Shown: in pieces, positions 54,247-61,566 of the stretch
How the letters are laid out: the number at the start of each line of letters is the position of its first letter
Position numbering within the stretch: position 1 is the first letter of the stretch
Assembly (NCBI GenBank): GCA_020638875.1
Contig: JACKHS010000002.1
Span: 310,001 to 374,000, forward strand
Origin: Planctomycetota bacterium
Lineage (GTDB): Bacteria; Planctomycetota; UBA1135; GCA-002686595
DNA length: 64,000 nucleotides
Reading direction: 5' to 3'
The notes under the pieces: generated by a model
The model's database searches: none
The model's input: the letters and a program-made list of their open reading frames with translations, nothing else
Told to the model about the DNA's origin: nothing
Program-made: the position numbers and the translations under genes

Positions 54247-56018
54247 GACTTCACCTCCGGGGCCTTGGTGGTGTCGACCGTCACCGAGAGGTTGGGCAGG
54301 TAGATGCCGGTCTCGACGCCCTTCACGGTCTCGCTGCCGCTGGGCTTGTCCTCCACGTACCAGGGCTGCTCGCGCAGCCTCGCGTAGAAGGCCTCGTAGT
54401 TGCGCGTGGCCTCGGTGGTCGAGTCGGTGTCGGAGTAGAACACCGCGGCGATCGTGACGACGACCTTGTCGTCCTTGCCGGCGCGGCTCTGGTAGACCGA
54501 GTCGATCTTGCGCAGCGACACGCGCCCGAAGGTGTTCTTGCCGCCGTCGAAGAGCGTGTCCAGCACGAGCGTCATGGCCTTGAAGGCCGACTGCGGCTGC
54601 GTGATCTCGGTGTCCTGGCCGAGCTCCTTCGAGAGCCGCTTCTGCTCCGCGCGCAGCAGGCTGCGGATCTGCACGAGCTGCTCGTAGCGGTTGCGCCCGG
54701 GGTCCTTGCGGAAGACCTCGGGGTCGGAGCCGGGCTCGACGCTCGCCGTGTTCTTGATGTAGTCCTCGAGGATCTTGGGCGGGTACGCCAGGCTGCCGGC
54801 CTTGCCTTTCTTCGGGTCGCTGATCATGTAGTTGATCGTCGACTTGAGCATGAAGACCAGGTCGCCCTCGAGCGCCTGCCGCTCGTTGCGCAGGAAGATG
54901 TTCCAGAAGCCGAGCAACGTCACGAGCAGGAGGCACATCACCGCGAGCGGCAGCTCCAGGCGCTCGAACGCGCCGGTGAACTTCAGCTCCTCGCGGCGCA
55001 GGCTGGCCTTCATCGCGCCGCCGCCGAGCTGGCGCAGCGCGGTGCCGTAGGCCACGGCGCACGAGGCGTACTCGCGGTGCACGCGCCCTTCGGTCGTGTC
55101 GGCCTGGAAGGTCCCGAAGGACTTCACCGGCACGCCGAGCACGTCGGCGCCGACCAGCCCGCGCAGCTCGAAGCCGCAGACGTAGATGGCCTGGAGCTCG
55201 TTCGCGGTGCGCGACGCGGAGACCGTGCGGGCCAGCTCGCGCAGCAGGCGGCTGACGAGCTCGTCCTCGCGCTCGATGGTCAGGAGCCCCGCGCCGGCGG
55301 ACGTCGAGGGCGCCACCTCGGCGGCGCCTCCGTCCTCGGTGAACTCGTCCTCCGTCTCCTCCGGCAGCTCGGGCAGCTCGCCGCCGAGCGGCGTGTAGGT
55401 CAGCGCGCCGACCTGGATCGTGCGCATCTCGCGCACGCGGCCGCCGTCGATCACCGCGACGGCCGTGGACTCCTCGCCCACGTGCACGACGACCTGCGCG
55501 TTGTCGATCGCGCAGAAGCCCGCGCCCACGGCGGCGTTCACGATCGCGGTGGCCTCGGTCTCGATCTCGAGCGGCTCGAAGCCGGCCTTCTTGCACAGCG
55601 CGAGCGTGCGCGAGATCTCCGCCTTCGGCACGGCGGTGACGAGCAGGCTCGACGACTCGCCGACGACCTCCTGCTGGTAGAAGTCGACGACCACGTCGTC
55701 GATGTTGAACTGCGGGAGCTGCGACTCGACCTCGAACTTGAGCACCGACTCGATCGTCGCCGAGTCCTTCATCGGCAGGTTCAGCCGCCGGAAGGCGGCG
55801 ACCTTGGCGTCGATGGCGACCGAGACGTTCTCGGTGGCGATCTTGTGCGTCTTGATCGCCTGGCGCAGGGCGGCCGCGGCGGTCCCGACGGGATCGTCCG
55901 CGTCGAACGGGATCTCGCCGGCCAGGCTGGAGACGACCTTGGGCTTCTTCGGGTTGCCGTCGAGCACGAACAGCTCGAAGCGGCGGGGCCCGATCCTCAG
56001 TCCACAAGATTTGGCCAT
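54243..56018 (-). CDS. PilM-PilN fusion (GspL-like) pilus/secretion assembly protein
   Basis: 591 residues. The N-terminal about 320 residues are PilM/actin-like: CGLRIGPRRFELFVLD, ATENVSVAIDAKVAAFRRLN, LKFEVESQLPQFNIDD, FCAIDNAQVVVHVGEESTAV. An inserted Glu/Asp-rich loop lies near 225-250. One membrane helix at about 353-374 (CLLLVTLLGFWNIFL) leads to a PilN/GspL-C-like periplasmic part with a helical stretch (RYEQLVQIRSLLRAEQKRLS) and a ferredoxin-like end. It thus joins PilM and PilN in one chain, like GspL. It is encoded in an operon after an ECF sigma/anti-sigma pair and a small membrane protein; pilO-like follows. Confidence 0.82.
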   Translation of the reverse strand: MAKSCGLRIGPRRFELFVLDGNPKKPKVVSSLAGEIPFDADDPVGTAAAALRQAIKTHKIATENVSVAIDAKVAAFRRLNLPMKDSATIESVLKFEVESQLPQFNIDDVVVDFYQQEVVGESSSLLVTAVPKAEISRTLALCKKAGFEPLEIETEATAIVNAAVGAGFCAIDNAQVVVHVGEESTAVAVIDGGRVREMRTIQVGALTYTPLGGELPELPEETEDEFTEDGGAAEVAPSTSAGAGLLTIEREDELVSRLLRELARTVSASRTANELQAIYVCGFELRGLVGADVLGVPVKSFGTFQADTTEGRVHREYASCAVAYGTALRQLGGGAMKASLRREELKFTGAFERLELPLAVMCLLLVTLLGFWNIFLRNERQALEGDLVFMLKSTINYMISDPKKGKAGSLAYPPKILEDYIKNTASVEPGSDPEVFRKDPGRNRYEQLVQIRSLLRAEQKRLSKELGQDTEITQPQSAFKAMTLVLDTLFDGGKNTFGRVSLRKIDSVYQSRAGKDDKVVVTIAAVFYSDTDSTTEATRNYEAFYARLREQPWYVEDKPSGSETVKGVETGIYLPNLSVTVDTTKAPEVKS

Positions 56019-56027
56019 GGGGGCTGT

Positions 56028-56402
56028 CTAGAGGGTGTCTTGGAAGTCTGCGGAGAGGCTGTCGAAGCGCGCCCGCTGTTCGGGGGGCAGCAGGCGATCG
56101 CGCAGGAGGCTGCGGTACTCGAGACCCTTGCGGCGCAGCTCCGGCTCCATCTCCCTGCGGATCTCGGCGGTGTAGCGGTTCTGGATCTCTTCGAGGTCGC
56201 GATTGTAGTGATCGAGCAGCCCCGCGAGGAGCCGCTGGCGCTCCGCGTCGAGATCGAAGGCCTCCGCGTAGCGCTGGAGATCGGCCGAGGCGCCCGTGGG
56301 CGCCTCGTGGCTGCGAGAGAGCTCGGCCCCGGTCAGCCCCGCCGCGAGTCCGGCGAGGAACGCGACCAGGGCCAGCACGAGGACCCACGCGCGCGGGCCC
56401 AT
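56028..56402 (-). CDS. Membrane-anchored helical periplasmic protein (CpxP/Spy-like)
   Basis: 124 residues: one membrane anchor or uncleaved signal (about 5-27, VLVLALVAFLAGLAAGL), then an almost purely helical periplasmic part (AERQRLLAGLLDHYNRDLEE, YTAEIRREMEPELRRKG, RLLPPEQRARFDSL). The closing LxPEQRxxF is typical of CpxP/Spy or heavy-metal-sensor-like proteins. Located between an anti-sigma factor and the PilM-PilN gene, it may sense envelope state for the sigma system. The ATG at 56402 overlaps the anti-sigma stop by 1 nt; a GTG at 56405 is one codon upstream. Confidence 0.65.
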   Translation of the reverse strand: MGPRAWVLVLALVAFLAGLAAGLTGAELSRSHEAPTGASADLQRYAEAFDLDAERQRLLAGLLDHYNRDLEEIQNRYTAEIRREMEPELRRKGLEYRSLLRDRLLPPEQRARFDSLSADFQDTL

Positions 56403-56935
56403 CACCGCTGGGCGTCCTCGGCGCCCGGGCGCTGCAGCGCGGGGCGCGCCGCGTCGGCCTCGGCGGCGTTGAGCGCGTCGGCCTCCTCGAGCAGCTCCTC
56501 CACGGTGGCGCCCTGCTCGGTGGCGCTCATGCTGCCGCCGTCGGGCAGGCGCACGCTGCGCATCCAGGCCGAGAGCACGAGCAGGAGCACCGCGGCGGCG
56601 GCGACGACGCGCAGCAGGAACTGCTGCAGCCCGGGGTCGGCCGCGGCCGTACCCGCGTCCGCGAAGGCCACCAGGCGGCCGCCGCCCGCGACGAGCTCCT
56701 CACCCGTGTCGCCGGCGAAGGCGCGCCGGGCCACGCGCTCGGCGAAGCCGGCGGGCACCTCGGCCTCCAGGCTGTCCTCGAAGCCGAACCAGCGCTTCAG
56801 CGCCTTCTCGGACGACAGCGCGCGGCGACACGCGCGGCAGTCGAGCAGGTGCTGACGCAGCGCGGCGGCCTGGGCCTCGCTCAACTCGTCGTCGAGGTAG
56901 CCCGGGATCAGCGGCAGGCATTCCTTGCAGTTCAT
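56402..56935 (-). CDS. Anti-sigma factor with zinc-finger (zf-HC2) and membrane helix
   Basis: 177 residues. The N-terminal anti-sigma domain has MNCKECLPLIPGYLDDELS and the ZAS motif HLLDCRACRRAL (HxxxCxxC). A membrane helix follows at about 105-127 (FLLRVVAAAAVLLLVLSAWM) and then a short outer tail. It should hold the upstream ECF sigma factor at the membrane until a signal releases it. It starts 16 bp after the sigma stop. I chose the ATG at 56935 with GGAGG at good distance, over the GTG one codon upstream. Confidence 0.88.
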   Translation of the reverse strand: MNCKECLPLIPGYLDDELSEAQAAALRQHLLDCRACRRALSSEKALKRWFGFEDSLEAEVPAGFAERVARRAFAGDTGEELVAGGGRLVAFADAGTAAADPGLQQFLLRVVAAAAVLLLVLSAWMRSVRLPDGGSMSATEQGATVEELLEEADALNAAEADAARPALQRPGAEDAQR

Positions 56936-56951
56936 CACGGTCCTCCGGTCC

Positions 56952-57533
56952 TCACTGGGCCCCGAATTCGGGGTAGAGCTTGAGGAGCTTGTCCTTGAAG
57001 CGCGCCCGTGCGCGGAAGAGGCGCGACTCGACGGTGCCGATCGAGATCTCGAGCGTGTCGGCGATCTCCTGATAGGCCATCTGGTCGAACTCGCGCATCA
57101 CGAGCACGGTGCGGAAGATGTCGGGCAGCTCGGCGAGCACGCTCTGGGTGATCTCCGCGAGCTCGCGCGCCTCGAGGTTCGCCATCGGCGCCGGGCAGTC
57201 GCGCGCGCCCGCCTCGCCCACCAGCTCGGGGTCCTCGACCGCCTGGACCGGCGAGCGGCCCCGGCGCTTGAGGAAGTCGAGCACGGTGTTCGTCGCGATG
57301 CGGTAGATCCAGGTGTAGAAGCTCGAGCGGTGGTCGAACGAGTCGAGCCGCCGATACGCCTTGAGGAAGGTCTCCTGCACGATGTCCTCGAGCTCGACCG
57401 CGTTGCGCGTGTAGTGGCGCACGACGGCGAAGAGCCGGCCCTGGTAGCGCTCGACGAGCGTCTGGAAGGCCCGCTGGTCCCCCGCGAGGGTCTGCTGGAC
57501 CAGGTTGGCGTCTTCGACTCGAGCCGTCTTCAT
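56952..57533 (-). CDS. ECF RNA polymerase sigma factor
   Basis: 193 residues, RpoE-type ECF sigma factor. Region 2: FQTLVERYQGRLFAVVRHYT, EDIVQETFLKAYRRLDSF, YTWIYRIATNTVLDFLKRR. Region 4: ITQSVLAELPDIFRTVLVMR, MAYQEIADTLEISIGTVESR. It directs RNA polymerase to its own promoter set and is probably held by the anti-sigma factor encoded next. Being first in an operon with PilM-PilN- and PilO-like genes, it may control pilus or secretion assembly. The start ATG at 57533 was chosen; an in-frame ATG at 57548 would add five residues. Confidence 0.93.
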   Translation of the reverse strand: MKTARVEDANLVQQTLAGDQRAFQTLVERYQGRLFAVVRHYTRNAVELEDIVQETFLKAYRRLDSFDHRSSFYTWIYRIATNTVLDFLKRRGRSPVQAVEDPELVGEAGARDCPAPMANLEARELAEITQSVLAELPDIFRTVLVMREFDQMAYQEIADTLEISIGTVESRLFRARARFKDKLLKLYPEFGAQ

Positions 57534-57677
57534 CGTGAGGGTCCCCATGACGGGGCGCAGGGACGCCGGCGGGCTGGGGTTCTTCCCGCGGATTCGGGAC
57601 CTCGCGGGCGCGCCCCCTGCTCTTCGGCCGGACCCGGCTCGGGTTGGCGCGCAATGTCGCCAAACGGGCACAAGTCC

Positions 57678-57827
57678 TTACTCGAGCACACCTTCGAAGA
57701 GCAGCGCGGCCCCCGCCAGGGCGGCCGGGAGCCCGCCGAGCCTGGCCAGGCAGGTCCAGCCGCGCGGGGGCTTGGAGGGCCCCTCCAGGGCCAGGAGGAC
57801 CAGCAGCTCTCCGAGGACGTCCAGCAC
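57678..57827 (-). CDS. Possible small hydrophobic protein (49 aa)
   Basis: A GTG-started minus-strand frame of 49 codons ending in TAA. It encodes LDVLGELLVLLALEGPSKPP and a second hydrophobic part GGLPAALAGAALLFEGVL, so two short membrane-prone helices around a Pro/Lys/Arg turn. GGGAGG lies 3 nt before the GTG. It would be upstream of the sigma gene in the same direction. Support is weak: short, no family known to me, and hydrophobic frames arise by chance in such DNA. Confidence 0.25.
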   Translation of the reverse strand: MLDVLGELLVLLALEGPSKPPRGWTCLARLGGLPAALAGAALLFEGVLE

Positions 57828-57882
57828 GGCCCTCCCTACGCGATCCCCCGCGAGAGCTTGCGGACGCGACCGAGGAACTCGC

Positions 57883-57888
57883 TAGGCT
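57883..57888 (+). promoter_or_regulatory. Candidate -10 element of the PepSY-like lipoprotein gene
   Basis: TAGGCT, 43 nt upstream of the ATG at 57932. A GGAGA ribosome-binding site lies at 57922-57926. Confidence 0.35.
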
Positions 57889-57931
57889 GCTGAACGCCCT
57901 TCCTCCCCGCCCCGACCCCGCCGGAGATGCC

Positions 57932-58255
57932 ATGAAGACGACCACCGCCCTGCTGCTCCTGACCCTCGGCCTGACCCTCGGCGCCTGCAAGTGCAACGAC
58001 TGCTGCACGGAGTGCGACGCGGACGAGACCGAGGAGGTCGTGGAACTCGCCGACCTGCCGGCGTCCGTGCGCGAGGCCGCGCTGAAGGCCGTGCCGGGGC
58101 TCCAGATCACCGAGGCCGAGGTCGAGGGCGACGGGATCTACTGCGTCCACGGCACGAACGCCGGCGTGTTCACCGAGGTCGAGGTGGACGCGAAGACCGG
58201 CCGGGTCCTCGAGGTCGAGACCGGCGCCGACGACGAGGACGGCGACGACGACTGA
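57932..58255 (+). CDS. Small PepSY-like lipoprotein
   Basis: 107 residues. MKTTTALLLLTLGLTLGAC is a lipoprotein signal with lipobox TLGA before Cys19, followed by a Cys-rich stretch (CKCNDCCTEC). The mature part has one PepSY-like unit: LPASVREAALKAVPGLQITE, AEVEGDGIYCVHGTNAG and EVEVDAKTGRVLEVETG. It ends in an Asp-rich tail. PepSY-like domains act as peptidase or other enzyme inhibitors or in signalling; the role here is unknown. GGAGA precedes the ATG by 5 nt. It converges on the beta-helix gene. Confidence 0.78.
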   Translation: MKTTTALLLLTLGLTLGACKCNDCCTECDADETEEVVELADLPASVREAALKAVPGLQITEAEVEGDGIYCVHGTNAGVFTEVEVDAKTGRVLEVETGADDEDGDDD

Positions 58256-58273
58256 GCGCCGCACCGCCCCGCC

Positions 58274-59899
58274 TCAGGGGTGCTGGACCTCGGTCGCCGG
58301 CAGGAAGCGCGGGCGCTCCCACGCCCCGAGGTCGATCTGCCGCACGCCGTCCCCGTCGGCGTCGAGGAAGCGCGGGCCGCCGTCGACGTCGCCGCGCACG
58401 CCGGCGGGCAGGAGCGCCGCCGAGCCCGCGTCCAGCGCCGGCGAGCGGATCCGCAGCCGCCAGTCGTTGTCGTCCAGCGTCGTCGGGTCGCCGTCGGGCC
58501 CGGCCGGGAGCAGGAAGCGCGGATCCGCGCCGCTGCCCACGCCGCCGAGGACGCCCGTCCAGCCCTCGACGATCGAGTGATCGACGAGGTAGCTCGGGTT
58601 GCCCAGCGCGGTCCCGACGAGGTGATCGCGCTCGTCGCCGAAGCCGCCGAGCGGGTCGTTACCCCACACGATCGAGTTCCAGAGCTCGACCGTCGTGCCG
58701 TGCGCGAAGATCGCCGGCCAGGAGCTGCCCGGACCGGACCCCGGAGCCTGGTTGGCGGCCAGGGTGACGTTCACCAGGCGCACCGGCTGGTTGATCGCGA
58801 CGAGGCCGCCGTCGTTGCCGTGCATCGCGCAGGAGACGACCACCGTCGCCGGCTGACCGGAGTTCGAGAAGTCCGTCGCGGAGAGCGCGCCGCCGCCGTC
58901 GCCGTTGACGCGGTTGCCGACGAACTCGCAGCGCTCCACCCACGCGCTGCCCGTGTCCACGAAGAGCCCGCCGCCGCCGTTGGCGAAGTTGTCGCGGAAG
59001 GTGCAGTCGACGACGGTCGGCGTCGAGGTCACGGCGTAGAGCCCGCCGCCGGCCGTCGCGCCGACGATCGCCTCGTTGGCCAGGAACAGGCACGCCTCGA
59101 CGCGCGTCGCGTTGCCGGCCTGGGCCATGCCGTTGCGCTCGCCGATGGCGAGGCCGGCGCCGGCGCCGCCGACGTTCTCGCGGAAGGTGCAGCGCCGGAA
59201 CGTCGCCGCGACGGTGCCGCTCACCAGCGCGCCGCCGCCGCCCGAGCCGCCGCGGTTGCGCGAGAACAGGCAGTCCTCGACCAGCGCGGCGCTGTCCCGC
59301 AGCGCCAACCCTCCGCCCAGCCACTCGGTGCCGCACAGGTCGAAGGTGCAACCGCGGAGCGTCGGCGCGCCGCCCGTGGCGAGCATCCCGCCGCCGTAGC
59401 GATCCGGCCACGGCTCGGCGTACCCGGCGGTGACGACGAAGCCGTCGAGCAGCGTCGCGGCGCCGACGCCCGTCGCGCGCACGACGTGGATCGAGTTCTC
59501 GAAGCGGTTGGGCACGTTCTGCGCAGCCTGCGGCGGACCGTCGTTGCCGGCGAGGTCACCGTCGAGCACCGTCGGGTGGGCGCGCGGATCGCGCGCGCCG
59601 CCGCCGCTCGGGTAGCCGCCGAGCAGCGCGACGCCGTCGACGAGCTCGAAGGCGAGCGTGCGGTCGAGCGTCCCGCGGTCGGGGCGGTAGCGCCCTTCGG
59701 CGACGCGGATCTCGGTGACGCTCGCGTCGAGCCGCGCGGCGTCGAGCGCGTCCTGGAGGTCGGTCAGCGCCGACGCGAAGCTGGCGCCGGTGCCGCCCGG
59801 AGGCGCGGCCGCGTCCACGTGGAGCGTGGTCTGCGCGACGGCGGGCGCGCCGAGCAGGAGCAGCGCGAGGGACGACGAGAGCTGGGCAGCGAGGCGCAT
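58274..59899 (-). CDS. Secreted right-handed beta-helix protein
   Basis: 541 residues with signal peptide MRLAAQLSSSLALLLLGAPA followed by VAQ. A planctomycete-typical opening (LHVDAAAPPGGTGASFASAL, LQDALDAARL) leads to about ten parallel beta-helix rungs with G-G-G turns and Cys at regular intervals (APTLRGCTFDLCGTEWLGGG, AATFRRCTFRENVGGAGAG, TPTVVDCTFRDNFANGGGG). It ends DADGDGVRQIDLGAWERP, another common end of this class. Unlike the propellers here it lacks the WxRDPAGP C-terminal domain. A polysaccharide-binding or surface role is possible; no catalytic residues are obvious. Confidence 0.87.
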   Translation of the reverse strand: MRLAAQLSSSLALLLLGAPAVAQTTLHVDAAAPPGGTGASFASALTDLQDALDAARLDASVTEIRVAEGRYRPDRGTLDRTLAFELVDGVALLGGYPSGGGARDPRAHPTVLDGDLAGNDGPPQAAQNVPNRFENSIHVVRATGVGAATLLDGFVVTAGYAEPWPDRYGGGMLATGGAPTLRGCTFDLCGTEWLGGGLALRDSAALVEDCLFSRNRGGSGGGGALVSGTVAATFRRCTFRENVGGAGAGLAIGERNGMAQAGNATRVEACLFLANEAIVGATAGGGLYAVTSTPTVVDCTFRDNFANGGGGLFVDTGSAWVERCEFVGNRVNGDGGGALSATDFSNSGQPATVVVSCAMHGNDGGLVAINQPVRLVNVTLAANQAPGSGPGSSWPAIFAHGTTVELWNSIVWGNDPLGGFGDERDHLVGTALGNPSYLVDHSIVEGWTGVLGGVGSGADPRFLLPAGPDGDPTTLDDNDWRLRIRSPALDAGSAALLPAGVRGDVDGGPRFLDADGDGVRQIDLGAWERPRFLPATEVQHP

Positions 59900-60043
59900 G
59901 GGCGGAGGAGGCGGGTGCGAGGAACTGGGGCGGCGCGTTACGAAGTCCCCGACCCACGAACCGTAACCGGATTCCTCGGGCGAACGGCGCTCGGGTGCGC
60001 GCTCTTACACGAAGCCGAGGCGCACCTGCGGCCGTGGCCGGGC

Positions 60044-60184
60044 TCAGGCGCCGAGGACGAACGTCAGGAGGCCGAGGTCCAGAACCGCGCACGAGGCGAA
60101 GAGCGCCCAGGTCCGGCGCTTCGAGAGGCCTTCGGCCCACGCGGGTCGCGACAGGATCGCCAGCTCGAGCAACAGCAGGCACAT
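60044..60184 (-). CDS. Possible small membrane protein (46 aa) downstream of ribBA
   Basis: An ATG-started frame of 46 codons on the minus strand, 13 bp after the ribBA stop. It encodes two hydrophobic helices, MCLLLLELAILSRP and TWALFASCAVLDLGLLTFVL, joined by a basic turn (LSKRRT), like small two-helix membrane proteins. No Shine-Dalgarno sequence is visible. It lies in an otherwise empty 298-bp gap between ribBA and the beta-helix gene. I know no homologue; translation is unproven. Confidence 0.4.
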   Translation of the reverse strand: MCLLLLELAILSRPAWAEGLSKRRTWALFASCAVLDLGLLTFVLGA

Positions 60185-60197
60185 CGCGCGCGGCCGC

Positions 60198-61436
60198 TCA
60201 GTCCTCGAGGTGCCCGAGCATGTGTCCGAGCTTGTCGCGCTTCGTCTTGAGGTAGCGCTCGTTCTGCGGGTTGGGCGCGATCGAGAGCGGCACCTGGTCG
60301 ATCACCTCGAGCCCGTAGCCGGCCAGGCCGGCGATCTTCTTGGGGTTGTTGGTGAGCAAGCGCATCTTGCGCACGCCGAGGTAGTGCAGGATCTGCGCGC
60401 CCAGGCCGTACTCGCGCAGGTCGGCGGGGAAGCCGAGCTTCTCGTTGGCCTCGACGGTGTCGAGGCCGGCGTCCTGCAGGCGGTAGGCGGCGAGCTTCTT
60501 CTCGAGCCCGATGCCGCGGCCCTCCTGCCGCATGTAGACGAGCACGGCGCGCTCCTCCTTGCCGAGCAGCTCGAGCGCACGGTCGAGCTGCGGCCCGCAG
60601 TCGCAGCGCAGCGAGTGGAACACGTCGCCGGTCAGGCACTCGGAGTGCACGCGCACGGTCACCGGCTCGTCGCACGCCTTCCACGGTCCGTCGAGCCCCG
60701 GACCACCGAGCCCGCGCGAGAGCGCGACGTGCTCCTTGCCGTCGAGCTCCGAGCGGAAGAGGTGCGAGTTGAACGTGCCGAAGGGCGTCGGCAGCGGGAC
60801 GCTCATCTGCAGCGGCGTCACGAGCCGCTCGTTCTTGCGGCGCCAGGCGATGATCGACTCGATGGTGCAGATCTTCAGGCCGTGCTGAGCGGCGAAGACC
60901 TCGAGGTCGGGCATCCGCGCCATCGTGCCGTCGTCCTTCATCACCTCGCAGATCACGCCCGCGGGTCGCGCCCCGCACAGGCGCGCGAGGTCGACGATGC
61001 CCTCGGTCTGACCGCCGCGCACGAGCACGCCGCCGCGCCGCGCGCGCAGCGGGAAGACGTGGCCGGGCCGCGCCAGGTCGGCCGGCTGCGCGCCCGGGCG
61101 CACCGCGGTACGGATCGTGTGCGCGCGGTCGTGCGCCGAGATGCCGGTCGTCACGCCCTCGGCGGCCTCGATCGACACGGTGAAGCCCGTGCCCATCTTG
61201 CTCGTGTTCGTGCTCACCTGCGGCCCGAGCTCCAGCGCGTCGCAGAGGTCCTCGGCGAGCGGCATGCAGATCAACCCGCGGCCCTGCGTGGCCATGAAGT
61301 TGATCGCTTCGGGCGTGACGAACTCGGCCAGCATGGCCAGGTCGCCCTCGTTCTCGCGGGAGGGGTCGTCGACGAGGACGACCATCCGCCCGGCGCGCAG
61401 GTCGTCGAGGATGTCGGGGATCTCGCTGATCGGCAT
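60198..61436 (-). CDS. ribBA: Bifunctional DHBP synthase / GTP cyclohydrolase II
   Basis: 412 residues. The N-terminal half (1-205) is 3,4-dihydroxy-2-butanone-4-phosphate synthase: DDPSRENEGDLAMLAEFVTP, SAHDRAHTIR and GHVFPLRARRGGVL with the catalytic acids. The C-terminal half (207-412) is GTP cyclohydrolase II with zinc ligands Cys267, Cys278 and Cys280 (SECLTGDVFHSLRCDCG) and MRQEGRGIGL. Together they supply both precursors of riboflavin, FMN and FAD. It diverges from the HEAT-cyclophilin gene. I see no FMN riboswitch in the 130-bp upstream region. Confidence 0.97.
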   Translation of the reverse strand: MPISEIPDILDDLRAGRMVVLVDDPSRENEGDLAMLAEFVTPEAINFMATQGRGLICMPLAEDLCDALELGPQVSTNTSKMGTGFTVSIEAAEGVTTGISAHDRAHTIRTAVRPGAQPADLARPGHVFPLRARRGGVLVRGGQTEGIVDLARLCGARPAGVICEVMKDDGTMARMPDLEVFAAQHGLKICTIESIIAWRRKNERLVTPLQMSVPLPTPFGTFNSHLFRSELDGKEHVALSRGLGGPGLDGPWKACDEPVTVRVHSECLTGDVFHSLRCDCGPQLDRALELLGKEERAVLVYMRQEGRGIGLEKKLAAYRLQDAGLDTVEANEKLGFPADLREYGLGAQILHYLGVRKMRLLTNNPKKIAGLAGYGLEVIDQVPLSIAPNPQNERYLKTKRDKLGHMLGHLED

Positions 61437-61566
61437 GGTTCTGAGCTGAGTCGCGGGGGGCCTCCGCGGCGCTTGGAGGCGGGACCGTCAACCCGGCATG
61501 ATAGTCGAGCCCGCCCCGCCGCGCCGCCGCGCCGGGGGAAAGCCCGCCTCCGACCCCTCCCGCGCC

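Larger units (their letters stand above)
57534..57931. other. Intergenic region upstream of the ECF sigma operon
   Basis: About 400 bp between the divergent sigma operon and a small lipoprotein gene. It holds a possible short minus-strand gene (57678-57827) and a plus-strand TAGGCT (57883-57888). The rest is low-similarity GC-rich sequence in which I see no convincing gene or RNA. Confidence 0.4.

Noticed and set aside
57836..58264. Minus-strand 142-codon frame opposite the PepSY-like lipoprotein
   Set aside because: Mostly antisense to a gene with signal peptide and ribosome-binding site; only its last few codons look protein-like.
61437..61566. FMN riboswitch upstream of ribBA
   Set aside because: No RFN-like conserved blocks are recognisable in the 130 bp before the start; an Rfam scan could confirm.
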